From: an uncultured Jannaschia sp.
Lineage (GTDB): Bacteria > Pseudomonadota > Alphaproteobacteria > Rhodobacterales > Rhodobacteraceae
Length of the DNA: 34,072 nucleotides
Reading direction: 5' to 3'
NCBI RefSeq assembly: GCF_947494025.1
Contig: NZ_CANLTQ010000026.1
Location: forward strand, 1 to 34,072
Shown: piece by piece, positions 12,282-20,190 of the stretch
How positions within the stretch are numbered: the stretch's first letter is position 1
How the letters are laid out: each line of letters starts with the position of its first letter
Position numbers and translations under genes: made by a program
The notes under the pieces: generated by a model
What the model saw: only the letters and a program-made list of their open reading frames with translations
What the model was told of the DNA's origin: nothing
The model's database searches: none

Positions 12282-12304
12282 TTGACCTTCCAGCGGGGCA
12301 ACCC
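12282..12304 (+). promoter_or_regulatory. CueR-type promoter/operator for the secreted DUF305 gene
   Basis: TTGACCTTCCAGCGGGGCAA then CCC is very similar to the copZ box (TTGACCTTCCAGCAGGGGAA then ACCC). The -35 TTGACC overlaps the first half-site. A 19-bp spacer leads to CAAACA, a poor -10, so strength is uncertain. It lies 73 bp before the DUF305 start and 48 bp after the preceding gene. Confidence 0.7.
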
Positions 12305-12376
12305 GGCAAACAGCCGCGGAAGCGACCCCGATCAGGGATGAAGCAAGTGCAGACGTATCAAACAGGAAGACGAGAC

Positions 12377-12898
12377 ATGAAGAGAAATGAACAGGTTGTA
12401 TTGGCCGGTGCTCTGGCGCTCCTCCTTGCCGGCGGGTCGGCAACGGGGGCGTTCGCCCAAAACGCGTCGGGGAGCAGCGAAGCTTCGCCCACGGAGCATG
12501 ACCGGATGATGGAGGACATGCACCACGGGGATATGTCGGCCGGGTCCGTGGAGCATGGCCAGATGATGAAAGGGATGGACCACGGCGAGGCGATGGGCGG
12601 GATGGACCACGGCAATATGGCGCCCGGAGCCGCCCGACCGGATTCGACCGCGGCCGAGGCATATCGCGCCGCGAACGCCGCGATGCACGCGGCCATGGAT
12701 ATCGAGCTGACCGGCGATGCGGACATCGATTTCGTCCGGGGCATGATCGGGCATCATCAGGGCGCCATCGAGATGGCGCAGATCCTTCTCGAGCACGGCA
12801 AGGATCCGGAACTTCGCCAACTGGCCGAGGCGATCATCGCAGCGCAGGAAGCGGAGGTCGCGTTCCTCGAGGCCTGGCGCGCCCAGCACGACAGGTAG
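12377..12898 (+). CDS. Secreted Met/His-rich DUF305 protein
   Basis: 173 aa. A signal peptide ends near ATGAFAQ. A Met/His/Asp-rich linker follows (EDMHHGDMSAG, MKGMDHGEAMGGMDHGNM), then a DUF305 core with FVRGMIGHHQGAIEMAQ and a final helix EAEVAFLEAW. The repeated MDHG units suggest Cu(I)/Cu(II) buffering in the periplasm. The family is annotated as unknown function, so this is inference from composition and location. AGGAAGACGAG precedes ATG 12377; ATG 12338 is possible but would put 13 polar residues before the signal peptide. Confidence 0.9.
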   Translation: MKRNEQVVLAGALALLLAGGSATGAFAQNASGSSEASPTEHDRMMEDMHHGDMSAGSVEHGQMMKGMDHGEAMGGMDHGNMAPGAARPDSTAAEAYRAANAAMHAAMDIELTGDADIDFVRGMIGHHQGAIEMAQILLEHGKDPELRQLAEAIIAAQEAEVAFLEAWRAQHDR

Positions 12899-12993
12899 GA
12901 GGGTCGAAGGAAGCAGGGGACGCAGCTGAAACCGGCGCCGGTGGATCGGATACTTCAGGCTTCACCATCGGTGCCGGAACGCGTCGAAACGCT

Positions 12994-13263
12994 CTATGAA
13001 CCCTGATCTTCGGTGATAGCATCCCTGCGCGTAATCAGGTTCTCGTCACCTGCGGGCAGATGGGAAAGTTCCTTGGCGAACGCGGGCTGAAAAAGGCCGG
13101 GATCGCCGGGGTTCTCCGGTTTCAGCCCCGCGTCCCGCTTCTTTTCCGCATCCCGATCCATTCGGTGGTATCGCGAGAGGACATGCTGGAATTGACGTTC
13201 ACCAGCGTCGCGCCTGACGATCACTCCCGTAGAGTCGGGCGCGGTCCTTCTGCACCACCGCAA
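12994..13263 (-). CDS. Possible small uncharacterised protein
   Basis: An 89-codon frame whose second half is hydrophilic and charged (MDRDAEKKRDAGLKPENPGD, FQPAFAKELSHLPAGDENL). GAGGTG sits just before its ATG. No family is recognised. Third-position GC appears lower than in the neighbours. The large hairpin at 13081-13132 lies inside it, encoding AGLKPENPGDPGLFQPA, so the frame may be fortuitous. Confidence 0.25.
   Translation of the reverse strand: MRWCRRTAPDSTGVIVRRDAGERQFQHVLSRYHRMDRDAEKKRDAGLKPENPGDPGLFQPAFAKELSHLPAGDENLITRRDAITEDQGS
13081..13132. terminator. Large hairpin between convergent genes
   Basis: CGCGGGCTGAAA (13081-13092) pairs with TTTCAGCCC-c-GCG (13120-13132), giving 12 bp with one bulge. 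A short inner CCGG/CCGG stem lies in the loop. Its place between two convergent transcription units suggests a bidirectional terminator, but no T-run follows either side, so it could also be a small repeat unit. Confidence 0.4.
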
Positions 13264-13505
13264 AGGGCATCACCTCATTCTACCCCGCCTTACCCGTTCG
13301 ATAAGGTAAAGGTGATGGACGATACGATCCTGCCCTTTCAGACCGCCGATCGAGCCGAGAGGGCCGCAACCGGCGACCTGCGTCCTGCTTGAACCTTCCG
13401 TCCGGGTTTTCAGGCGACACCGCCGGCTCAGCGCTCGTCTCCCCTGCCGGGTTGGCGCGAAGACTTCGTCTCGACATGCCGCTTGCAACGCTCGCCCGGC
13501 CGGCG

Positions 13506-14552
13506 TCAGTAACCCGCCTCCATGTCGAAGCGGTTGCGCATTCGCTCCGGCTCGTCGCGCAGGAGGCAATCCATGTTGTGCATGAACAGGTCGGCGATGA
13601 GCCCGTTCTCCTGAGCGACGGTCGAAGCCGAATGGGGGCTGATCAACACGTTTGGAAGATCCCAGAGCGGGCTGTCTTCCGGCAAAGGCTCGACCGCGGT
13701 CACGTCGAGCGCAGCGAACCCGATGCGGCGCGCTTGCAGGGCTTCGATCAGGGCGCCTTCGTCGACGACGCTCCCCCGCGCGATGTTGACGAACACCGCG
13801 TCGCTCCGGATCGCCGCAAGCACCGTGCGGTCGATCATTCCGTCCGTCTCCGGCGTATGCGGCACGGTCAGCACTATCGCGTCGCTTTCGCCGGCAACGC
13901 GGGCGAGATCGGCGCGGGTGAAGACCTCGCCGTAACCTCTTTCCTGTCCCATCCGCGCGGTAAGGGTGCGGCTCATCGCAGCGACGCGCATTCCGTGAAA
14001 GCGGCAGACATCGGCCACCCGGCCACCGACCTCGCCCGCGCCGATGATCGCCACACGCTTCCCGACGAGGCTTTCACCGCAACGGCGTTCCCAGCGGTGG
14101 TCGGCCTGATCGGCGCGCAGGCGGGGAAGGTCCTTCACATGCATCAGGATCGCCATCATCGCGAATTCCGCGAGCGGCACCGCATGGACCCCGCGGGCGG
14201 TTGTGACGAGCACGCCGCTGTTCTTCAGGCCAAGGGCCTCGATCACGGGACCGACGCCGGAACTCGTGGTCTGCACCCATCGCAGGTTCGGCGCGAAGGA
14301 CAGGTCGCGGACCGGCAGCATGTGAAGCGGCGGCATGTCGAAGAGGATATGCGCGTCCACCAGGTGACGGGCGAACCGTTCCTGTGCCTCCGGTGCGCGG
14401 ACATAGCCGTCCACGCCCTTGTGGTCGCCCCGGTACCGGACCGGCGGCAGTAGGTCGGGTTCGTAAATCACTTCGACCCGACCTGCCGCGGCGGCCCGAA
14501 TGCGATCGACCTGTGCCGTCTCGAGCGGAGTGGATATGAAGGCATTGAGCAT
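13506..14552 (-). CDS. D-isomer 2-hydroxyacid dehydrogenase
   Basis: 348 aa. Rossmann motif IIGAGEVGGRV, then SRT at the end of the second strand, which may favour NADP(H). Catalytic set: Arg in NIARGSVVDEGAL, Glu in VTAVEPLPEDSPLW, His in LISPHSAS. Such enzymes interconvert a 2-oxoacid and its D-2-hydroxyacid. The start is placed at ATG 14552 after AAAGGA; the open frame extends 45 codons further without gene-like sequence. It is last in the minus-strand cluster with ghrA, the RraA-like gene and the TRAP transporter. Confidence 0.88.
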   Translation of the reverse strand: MLNAFISTPLETAQVDRIRAAAAGRVEVIYEPDLLPPVRYRGDHKGVDGYVRAPEAQERFARHLVDAHILFDMPPLHMLPVRDLSFAPNLRWVQTTSSGVGPVIEALGLKNSGVLVTTARGVHAVPLAEFAMMAILMHVKDLPRLRADQADHRWERRCGESLVGKRVAIIGAGEVGGRVADVCRFHGMRVAAMSRTLTARMGQERGYGEVFTRADLARVAGESDAIVLTVPHTPETDGMIDRTVLAAIRSDAVFVNIARGSVVDEGALIEALQARRIGFAALDVTAVEPLPEDSPLWDLPNVLISPHSASTVAQENGLIADLFMHNMDCLLRDEPERMRNRFDMEAGY

Positions 14553-14722
14553 GCCGGTTGTCCTTTTCGGCCAAGTTCGGAGCAGGCAGGCGGCGTAATT
14601 GACCCCTTTCGCCCGTTCGGGACGTCGCTCGTGGACGCAGGGACCTTCTTCGCTCACCATGGCCAGCCGGGGGATCGGACATTCCACGGTCAGGGAATCT
14701 CACGCCGCCAGCACGCCTGGCG
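14553..14722. other. Gap between the two dehydrogenase genes
   Basis: 170 bp. No gene, promoter motif or hairpin with confidence. The distance is large for one operon, so a separate promoter for the downstream dehydrogenase gene is possible. Confidence 0.3.
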
Positions 14723-15655
14723 TCAGTAGCCGCGCTCGGCATCGGCAAGGTCGTCGCAGGCGCCGGTGACCTCGAAGGTCCGGATGTTCTTCGCGATAAG
14801 CCGCGCGCCGGTGCCCGGGTCGATCTGCGAAGCCACATGCGGCGTGACGGTGATGTCGGACCGCGTCCAGAACGGATGCTTGGCGGGAAGCGGCTCCTCG
14901 TTGAAGACGTCGAGGGTCGCCTGCTTGATCTGCCCGGCATCCAGCGCCGCGAGAAGGTCGTCGTCCACTAGATGCGGCCCGCGGGCGCAATTGATGACGC
15001 ACGCGCCGCGCGGCAGCTTGTCGAAGAGCGACCTGTCGAGGATGCCGCGCGTGTCGGCGGTCAGGGGCAACAGATTTACCAGGATTTCGCAGCCCGACAG
15101 GAACGCACCGAGCCCCTCCGCTCCCGCGAAGGTCTCGACCCCCGGAACGTCCCGCCCGCGCCGCGACCATCCGCGCGTGGCGAAGCCCAGTCCCGCGAGC
15201 GTTTCCGCCGCGGCCGCCCCGAGATTGCCGAGCCCCATCACACCGACGGTCCGGTTGGGCGCGACGGGGACGACGATGGCATGCCAGTCCCTCTCCGCTT
15301 GGGCGCGCAACTGGCGCGGCATGTCGCGGTGATGGCGTAGCACATGGAGCGCCACGTATTCGCGCATCCGTTGCGTCAGGTCGCGCCCCGTCGTGCGGAT
15401 GATCGGAACGCACGCGGGCAGGGCCCCGTCGGCGAGGACATGGTCGATGCCCGCCCCGATCGATACGATTGCCTTCAGGGCCGCGAACCGCGCGAGATCC
15501 CCTGTCCGGGGGCGCCATACCACGGCATAGCGCACCGTTCCGGGGTCGGACACGGCGTCGAGCGGCACGACCTCGTGGTCGGGCAGGAGGGCCGAGAGCT
15601 GCTCCACCCACCAATGGGTCTTTTCCTCGAGCGGCAGGTAGACGGCGACGGTCAT
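14723..15655 (-). CDS. ghrA: Glyoxylate/hydroxypyruvate reductase A-type
   Basis: 310 aa, GhrA-like length. N-terminal MTVAVYLPLEEKTHWWVEQL, Rossmann motif VMGLGNLGAAAAE with WSRR after the second strand (NADP(H) preference), and catalytic Arg (NCARGPHLVDDDLL), Glu (VFNEEPLPAKHPFW) and His (TPHVASQID). The family reduces glyoxylate and hydroxypyruvate to glycolate and glycerate. AAAGGAAG lies before the ATG. It is 24 bp downstream of the RraA-like gene, so it likely works on a product of the imported acid. Confidence 0.9.
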   Translation of the reverse strand: MTVAVYLPLEEKTHWWVEQLSALLPDHEVVPLDAVSDPGTVRYAVVWRPRTGDLARFAALKAIVSIGAGIDHVLADGALPACVPIIRTTGRDLTQRMREYVALHVLRHHRDMPRQLRAQAERDWHAIVVPVAPNRTVGVMGLGNLGAAAAETLAGLGFATRGWSRRGRDVPGVETFAGAEGLGAFLSGCEILVNLLPLTADTRGILDRSLFDKLPRGACVINCARGPHLVDDDLLAALDAGQIKQATLDVFNEEPLPAKHPFWTRSDITVTPHVASQIDPGTGARLIAKNIRTFEVTGACDDLADAERGY

Positions 15656-15679
15656 ATGGGGTTCTTCCTTTCCAGCCGT

Positions 15680-16357
15680 TCAGCCGGCGGTCTTCGCGGC
15701 GACCATCGCGGTCGCGCCGGACATTTCGCCCAGATGGGTGCCATCGGTGATACGCGCCTCATTCATGCGGCCCCGTTCCGTCTTGGTTTCGCCCTGCGAA
15801 AGGACCTCGTCCAGGTCCTCGGGCGCGATGAACAGGACGCCCGAGGGATCCGCGAGGACGGCGTAACCCGGCAGGACCGCGGCACCGCCGATGCTGACCG
15901 GGATGTTGAAGCCGCCGCCGCTGTCGTAGAGGCGCGTCGTCACCGGGGAGGGGCCGCGCGACCAGATCGGGAAACCCTGCTCCTCGACTTCGGCGGTGTC
16001 GGTGTGGGGGCCATCGACGCAGGCGCCCGCGAGACCCATCATCGCGGCCATCCGGGTCACGCCGCCGCCCCAGCAGGCGTATTTGGTGTCGCCCAGCCGG
16101 TCCACGGCCATGAAGTAGCCAGGGCCGGTCTGACTCAGGCAATGATGCAGGAGCGTCGAATCGAGGCCGGGGATCGCCAGTGTCGCCACCGTGGCTGCGA
16201 CGACCTTGCCGGGCAGGACCGGCTGGATCGCGGGATGCGCGAAACCGAAATGGTAGAAATGCCCGATTGTCGCCGTCTCGAGCTTTGCGAGACGGTCGAG
16301 CTTTTCCTGCGGGATGCGCTCGGGCATCGGGTTCAACTTGTAGACGAGGTTCGACAT
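15680..16357 (-). CDS. RraA-like (HMG/CHA aldolase fold) protein
   Basis: 225 aa. Recognised by the glycine-rich core (GGGVTRMAAMMGLAGACVDG), then EEQGFPIWSRGPSPV and PGYAVLADPSGVLFIAP. In class II pyruvate aldolases of this family the motif DGxxRD supplies the Arg that holds pyruvate and the Asp that binds metal. Here the line reads DGPHTD, so the Arg is Thr while the Asp is kept. The activity may therefore differ from a classical aldolase. It lies between dctM (14 bp) and ghrA, so it is part of the catabolic operon. Confidence 0.8.
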   Translation of the reverse strand: MSNLVYKLNPMPERIPQEKLDRLAKLETATIGHFYHFGFAHPAIQPVLPGKVVAATVATLAIPGLDSTLLHHCLSQTGPGYFMAVDRLGDTKYACWGGGVTRMAAMMGLAGACVDGPHTDTAEVEEQGFPIWSRGPSPVTTRLYDSGGGFNIPVSIGGAAVLPGYAVLADPSGVLFIAPEDLDEVLSQGETKTERGRMNEARITDGTHLGEMSGATAMVAAKTAG

Positions 16358-16371
16358 GGACTTAGGTCTCG

Positions 16372-17655
16372 CTATTGAGGGCCGAGGACGAGGTCGGGAA
16401 GGAACGTTGAGATCTGCGGTACATAGGTCAGCAGGATGAGCATCGCGAAGAGCGGCACGAGCATCGGCAGCACAGCCATCGTCACCCTCTCGAACTTCAC
16501 GCGCCCGACCTCGGAGACGATGTAGAGACCGATGCCCATCGGCGGCGTCGCGATGCCGATGAGCAGGCCGAGCTGGATGATGATGCCGAAATGAACGCGG
16601 TCGATTCCGTAGGCGTCGATGATCGGAAGAAGCGTCGGCACGAGGATCAGCTTCGCCGGCACGCCCTCCACGACGCAGCCCACGAGGATGATGAATACCA
16701 GCATCAGCGCCAGGAACACGTTCTTGTTGTCGGTCAGCGAAAAGGTCCAGTCCGCGAGTTTCTGCGGGGTCTGCTCGATGGCGAGAAGCCAGCCCATGGC
16801 GATCGAAAAGGCGATGATGATCATGATGACCGCCGTCATCATCGCCGTCTCGCTCAACGCCTTCATGAAGGCGGCCAAGGTCAGTTCCCGGTACCATAGG
16901 CCGAGGCCGATGCAGTAGATCGAGGCCAGCACCCCCGCCTCGGTGGCGGTGACGAAGCCGACCAGGATCGATCCGAGGATGATGGCGGGCGCCACGAGGG
17001 CAGCCAATCCGTGCCAGGCGGTTCCGGCCACTTCGCGCAGCGAGGCGCGGGGCTGGGTCGGAAAATCCTGGTAGGTGGCCCTGACCCGGATGTAGGCCAT
17101 GAGCGAAAGGCCGACCAGGACGCCGGGAGCGAGACCGGCGAGGAACATGCGCTCGATGGATTGCTGCGCGAGGAACGCGTAGATGACGAGACCGATCGAC
17201 GGAGGGATGAGCGGTCCGATGACCGACGAGACGACGGTGATCGCGGCGGCGAAATCCGCCTTGTAGCCCCGCTCTCGCATGGCCTTGATCTCGATGGCGC
17301 CGAGACCCGCGCAATCGGCGACCGCCGCGCCGGAAATGCCCGCGAAGATCATCGACGACAGCACGTTCACCTGCGCGAGGCCGGCCTTCATGTGTCCGAC
17401 AAGTGCGTTGGCGAAGGCGAAGATACGCTCCGTCACGCCGGTGGCGTTCATCAGGTTGCCAGCCATGATGAAGAACGGCACCGCGGTGAGCGAGGCCTTG
17501 TTCACGCCCTCGAGCATCTGCTGCGGGATGATCTGCAACGCCGTCGAAAAGTCGGAGGTCAGGAAGGTGAGCACGGTCGCCGCCCCGATGGCGATCGAGA
17601 TCGGCACGCGCAGCAGGATGAGGGCGATGAATGCGCCGAACAGGATCCAGGCCAA
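16372..17655 (-). CDS. dctM: TRAP transporter large permease (DctM-like)
   Basis: 427 aa with about 12 membrane helices, the usual size. Typical segments include ALTAVPFFIMAGNLMNATGV-like (here ASLTAVPFFIMAGNLMNATG), SGISGAAVAD-like (FAGISGAAVADCAGLGAIE), SSVIGPLIPPSIGLVIYA and a C-terminal LGLLIGIATPPMGIGLY. It carries the Na+-driven transport path. It starts 3 bp after the small-permease stop. Confidence 0.94.
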   Translation of the reverse strand: MAWILFGAFIALILLRVPISIAIGAATVLTFLTSDFSTALQIIPQQMLEGVNKASLTAVPFFIMAGNLMNATGVTERIFAFANALVGHMKAGLAQVNVLSSMIFAGISGAAVADCAGLGAIEIKAMRERGYKADFAAAITVVSSVIGPLIPPSIGLVIYAFLAQQSIERMFLAGLAPGVLVGLSLMAYIRVRATYQDFPTQPRASLREVAGTAWHGLAALVAPAIILGSILVGFVTATEAGVLASIYCIGLGLWYRELTLAAFMKALSETAMMTAVIMIIIAFSIAMGWLLAIEQTPQKLADWTFSLTDNKNVFLALMLVFIILVGCVVEGVPAKLILVPTLLPIIDAYGIDRVHFGIIIQLGLLIGIATPPMGIGLYIVSEVGRVKFERVTMAVLPMLVPLFAMLILLTYVPQISTFLPDLVLGPQ

Positions 17656-17658
17656 TGC

Positions 17659-18222
17659 TTACAGCTCCGGGTGTTGCGGGCCGACATTCTCCGGCAGCCC
17701 GGCGGCCATCTTCAGAAGGTCGATGATGGCGGCAATGGCGATGAGCGCGGTCGATACGATGAGGGGGATAGAGAGGGCCAGCCGCGGCAGCTCGAACCCG
17801 TCCGGCAGGATCGCGCCGTCGTAGACCCCGCGCGACGTGGCCACGATTGTCTGCACCTGGGACAGCAGCACGCCGGTCACGAGGAGGGTCGCGAGGTTGG
17901 AGATCACCCGCGTGACCGCCATGCCCCAGGTGCCCATCCGTTCGGCCAGAAAGTCGATCCGCACGTCTTTCAGCCGGGCATAGAGTGCGAAGAACCCGAA
18001 GAAGCTGAGCCAGATGAAGAACACCATCGTCCACGGCCACATCCAGTAGGGCGCCATGCCGAGCGGGCGGAGGACGATTGTCGCGGCCGTGAGGCTCAGC
18101 ATGACCAGAAGGCAGGCGTTGGACATCCAGAGGAACACGCCGCCGAGGGTCCAGCTCGTGCGGTCGAGCGCGAGGAGGGTCCGCTGGATCGGACCCTCCC
18201 CGTGCTGCTCGTAGGGCGTCAC
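17659..18222 (-). CDS. dctQ: TRAP transporter small permease (DctQ-like)
   Basis: 187 aa with four predicted helices. The core WPWTMVFFIWLSFFGFFALY and RIDFLAERM are characteristic of DctQ (PF04290). It starts at GTG and overlaps the dctP stop by 4 bp (GTGA), so translation is coupled. It pairs with DctM to form the membrane unit. Confidence 0.9.
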   Translation of the reverse strand: MTPYEQHGEGPIQRTLLALDRTSWTLGGVFLWMSNACLLVMLSLTAATIVLRPLGMAPYWMWPWTMVFFIWLSFFGFFALYARLKDVRIDFLAERMGTWGMAVTRVISNLATLLVTGVLLSQVQTIVATSRGVYDGAILPDGFELPRLALSIPLIVSTALIAIAAIIDLLKMAAGLPENVGPQHPEL

Positions 18223-19214
18223 GAGTCGGAGGCCCGCGCCGCTTCGATCGCTTCGAGGAATCCGTCCGGCAACGCCCCGGAGGCGGCCATCTCATCGTAG
18301 TAGGTTTGCATCTTCTCGACGAGGGGGGCGGTGTCGAGGACGGTGTAGGTCGCGCCGTCCGCTTCCATGTCGGCGATGCTCTTGTCGGCGACGCTCGACA
18401 TAAGTTCCTGCGATTCCGTACCCGCCTCGTCATATGCCCGCATCAGGCCCGCGCGCGTCTCCTTCGACAGGTCGTTCAGCGCGGCCTCGTTCACCATGAA
18501 GCCGACCGATTGCCAGTATTCGTCGTGACGCGTGATGTAAGGCGCAACCTCGTTGAACCGCATCGATTCCACGAGCGCGATCGGCGAGTTGACGGCCTCG
18601 ACGATGCCCTTCTGGATGCCTTGGTAGACCTCGGTCCAAGGCAACGTGATGACCTCCGCGCCGAGATGGTCCCACGTCTCGATCGCGACCTTGTTCTCGT
18701 GCATCCGTATCTTGACGCCTTCGATCGCCTCGGCGGATTCGACGGGCACATTCGAGACCATCACCCGGAACGGTCCGCGCAGGATGCGCGTGGGGTCGCC
18801 CAGGGGTCGCACGCCGGATTGCTCGGCGGCGCTGTCGAACCAGGCGTCGACCGTGTCGGAGGTCATGAACCGCTGCCAGTGGTCGTAATCGTCGAAGGCG
18901 AAGGGCGCCGAGAGCCAAGCGAGCGCCGGCTCCCACTTCTTCATGTAGCCGAAGCCTTCCGCATAGATCTGGATGATGTTGGCCTGAAGCTGCTCGAGGA
19001 CCGCGTCTTCCTTTCCGAGCTGCTCGTTCGGGAAGACCTGAACGACCAGTTCGCCATTCGTGTATTCCTCCGTCAGGTCGGCGAAGAGTTCGAATATCTG
19101 ACCTTCGGGGCTATCCACGGGTTGCTTCGTCGCCATGCGCCAGGTCGTCTCTGCGTGCGCATTCGAAGTTGCCGCGAACGCAAAGGCTGTCGCGAACCAG
19201 ATCGAACGAATCAT
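18219..19214 (-). CDS. dctP: TRAP transporter substrate-binding protein (DctP-like)
   Basis: 331 aa. A signal peptide (MIRSIWFATAFAFAATSNAHA) is followed by a DctP domain with FPNEQLGKEDAVLEQLQ. The ligand-binding Arg region is probably RVMVSNVPVESAEAIEGVKIRM and the conserved late Asn is in EAVNSPIALVES. It binds an organic acid in the periplasm; the exact ligand cannot be read. GAGAGGAT lies before ATG 19214. It is first in the operon and divergent from gntR. Confidence 0.92.
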   Translation of the reverse strand: MIRSIWFATAFAFAATSNAHAETTWRMATKQPVDSPEGQIFELFADLTEEYTNGELVVQVFPNEQLGKEDAVLEQLQANIIQIYAEGFGYMKKWEPALAWLSAPFAFDDYDHWQRFMTSDTVDAWFDSAAEQSGVRPLGDPTRILRGPFRVMVSNVPVESAEAIEGVKIRMHENKVAIETWDHLGAEVITLPWTEVYQGIQKGIVEAVNSPIALVESMRFNEVAPYITRHDEYWQSVGFMVNEAALNDLSKETRAGLMRAYDEAGTESQELMSSVADKSIADMEADGATYTVLDTAPLVEKMQTYYDEMAASGALPDGFLEAIEAARASDS

Positions 19215-19366
19215 GGGAGTATCCTCTCTGTCGTGTCGGGTCTCCGCCGGTTTTCCCGGCCGTTGGACGGCCGAAGGCATCTTTCGAACCATACACGTTG
19301 TCTGCGTCTTGTATACTTGAGATTTTCTGCGAGGTAGCCTGCGTCCGGAAAGCGAGAGGAAAATCG
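19215..19366. promoter_or_regulatory. Divergent promoter region dctP/gntR
   Basis: 152 bp between divergent starts. TTGTATACTTGAG (19309-19321) contains a GTATAC palindrome core, the kind of short dyad bound by FadR/FCD GntR proteins, and a related ATACACGTTGT lies at 19291. Autoregulation and control of the TRAP operon by the adjacent GntR protein are inferred. The -10/-35 elements are not certain. Confidence 0.45.
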
Positions 19367-20023
19367 ATGAAACGGATGGACGTTGCGAAAGGTGGCAACG
19401 ATGTCTCTGCTCGCGAGCGGGCTTATGAAGGTATCCGATCCCGGCTTTTGACAGGCGTGTTCGGGCCGGGGACGTTCGTCGAGGAAGTGGCGATGGCGGA
19501 AGCCGTGGGTGTTTCGCGCTCCCCGGTTCGGGAAGCGCTCCATCGTCTCGCCGCGGAAGGCTATCTGGACCTGCATCCCCGTAGAGGTGCGATGGTCCGT
19601 CCGATACTGGCTGCCGAACTGCGCGATTTCTGCGAGGTTCGGCTGATGATCGAAAGTCGTGCGATCGAGAAGATTTGCTCCGAGAAGCGTAAGGTACCGG
19701 CGGAACTCGAGGACCTCTGTGATCAGCAGGCTTCGATACCGATCGAGGATGTACTCGCGAATGTCGAGACGAACTGGCTTTTCCATCGGGCTATCGTGGC
19801 GACGGCAGGCAACGTCGTCCTTTTGCAGGTTTTCGATGGATTGCGGGCGAACAATGCGCGGGTTTCGGTGCTGGCGCGAAAATCCAGTGCCGATTCCGGC
19901 GGGACGATCGTTCGGGAGCATCGCGAACTGCTCGTCGCGCTCGAAGCGCATGATCGCGATGCGGCGCTCGACGCGCTTGTGCGCCATCTGCGAATGATGC
20001 CCCAGTTGCTGGACACGAAATGA
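19367..20023 (+). CDS. GntR-family (FCD) transcriptional regulator
   Basis: 218 aa. N-terminal winged helix (AYEGIRSRLLTGVFGPGTFV, EVAMAEAVGVSRSPVREALHRLAAEGYL, LHPRRGAMVRP) and C-terminal FCD helical domain, whose metal-site His are seen in NWLFHRAIVATAGN and IVREHRELLVALEAHD, with a late RHL. GAGAGGAAAATCG precedes ATG 19367. Divergent from dctP, it most likely senses the transported acid or a product and controls the flanking genes. Confidence 0.9.
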   Translation: MKRMDVAKGGNDVSARERAYEGIRSRLLTGVFGPGTFVEEVAMAEAVGVSRSPVREALHRLAAEGYLDLHPRRGAMVRPILAAELRDFCEVRLMIESRAIEKICSEKRKVPAELEDLCDQQASIPIEDVLANVETNWLFHRAIVATAGNVVLLQVFDGLRANNARVSVLARKSSADSGGTIVREHRELLVALEAHDRDAALDALVRHLRMMPQLLDTK

Positions 20024-20190
20024 ACGGGTCTGGCTGACGATCAGCGATCGGCCGAGGCTGTGTGACGGCGGGGCGCCGCCCGGCATTGCGCCGAATGCGA
20101 ACGGCAAGGGCGGGAATTGCGAGGTATCGGATACCGATCAGGACGAACTTCCAGGATGCGAGCGGAGTTGATTTTTGTGGAGGTCAGGAA
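20024..20190. other. Leader region of the FAD/Fe-S dehydrogenase gene
   Basis: 167 bp with no separate gene. The reading frame of the downstream protein is open through it from 20062, but the encoded residues are Arg-rich and unlike the family. GGAGG at 20179-20183 points to TTG 20191 as start. Confidence 0.5.

Larger units (their letters stand above)
12899..13505. other. Convergent intergenic region with hairpins
   Basis: About 600 bp lie between the copper genes (plus) and the hydroxyacid genes (minus). It contains the 12-bp palindrome ACCGGCGCCGGT at 12931-12942, a large hairpin at 13081-13132 (listed separately) and one possible short minus-strand gene. No transposase or integrase remnant was recognised. 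Confidence 0.5.

Noticed and set aside
13389-13415. TTGAACCTTCCGTCCGGG as a fourth CueR operator
   Set aside because: The second half-site GGAAcC is missing, the -35 has an extra base, and no plus-strand gene follows.
15680-18433. A 917-codon minus-strand frame that could suggest one giant protein
   Set aside because: Only its last 226 codons (the RraA-like gene) look like protein; the rest is an out-of-frame shadow of dctM and dctQ.
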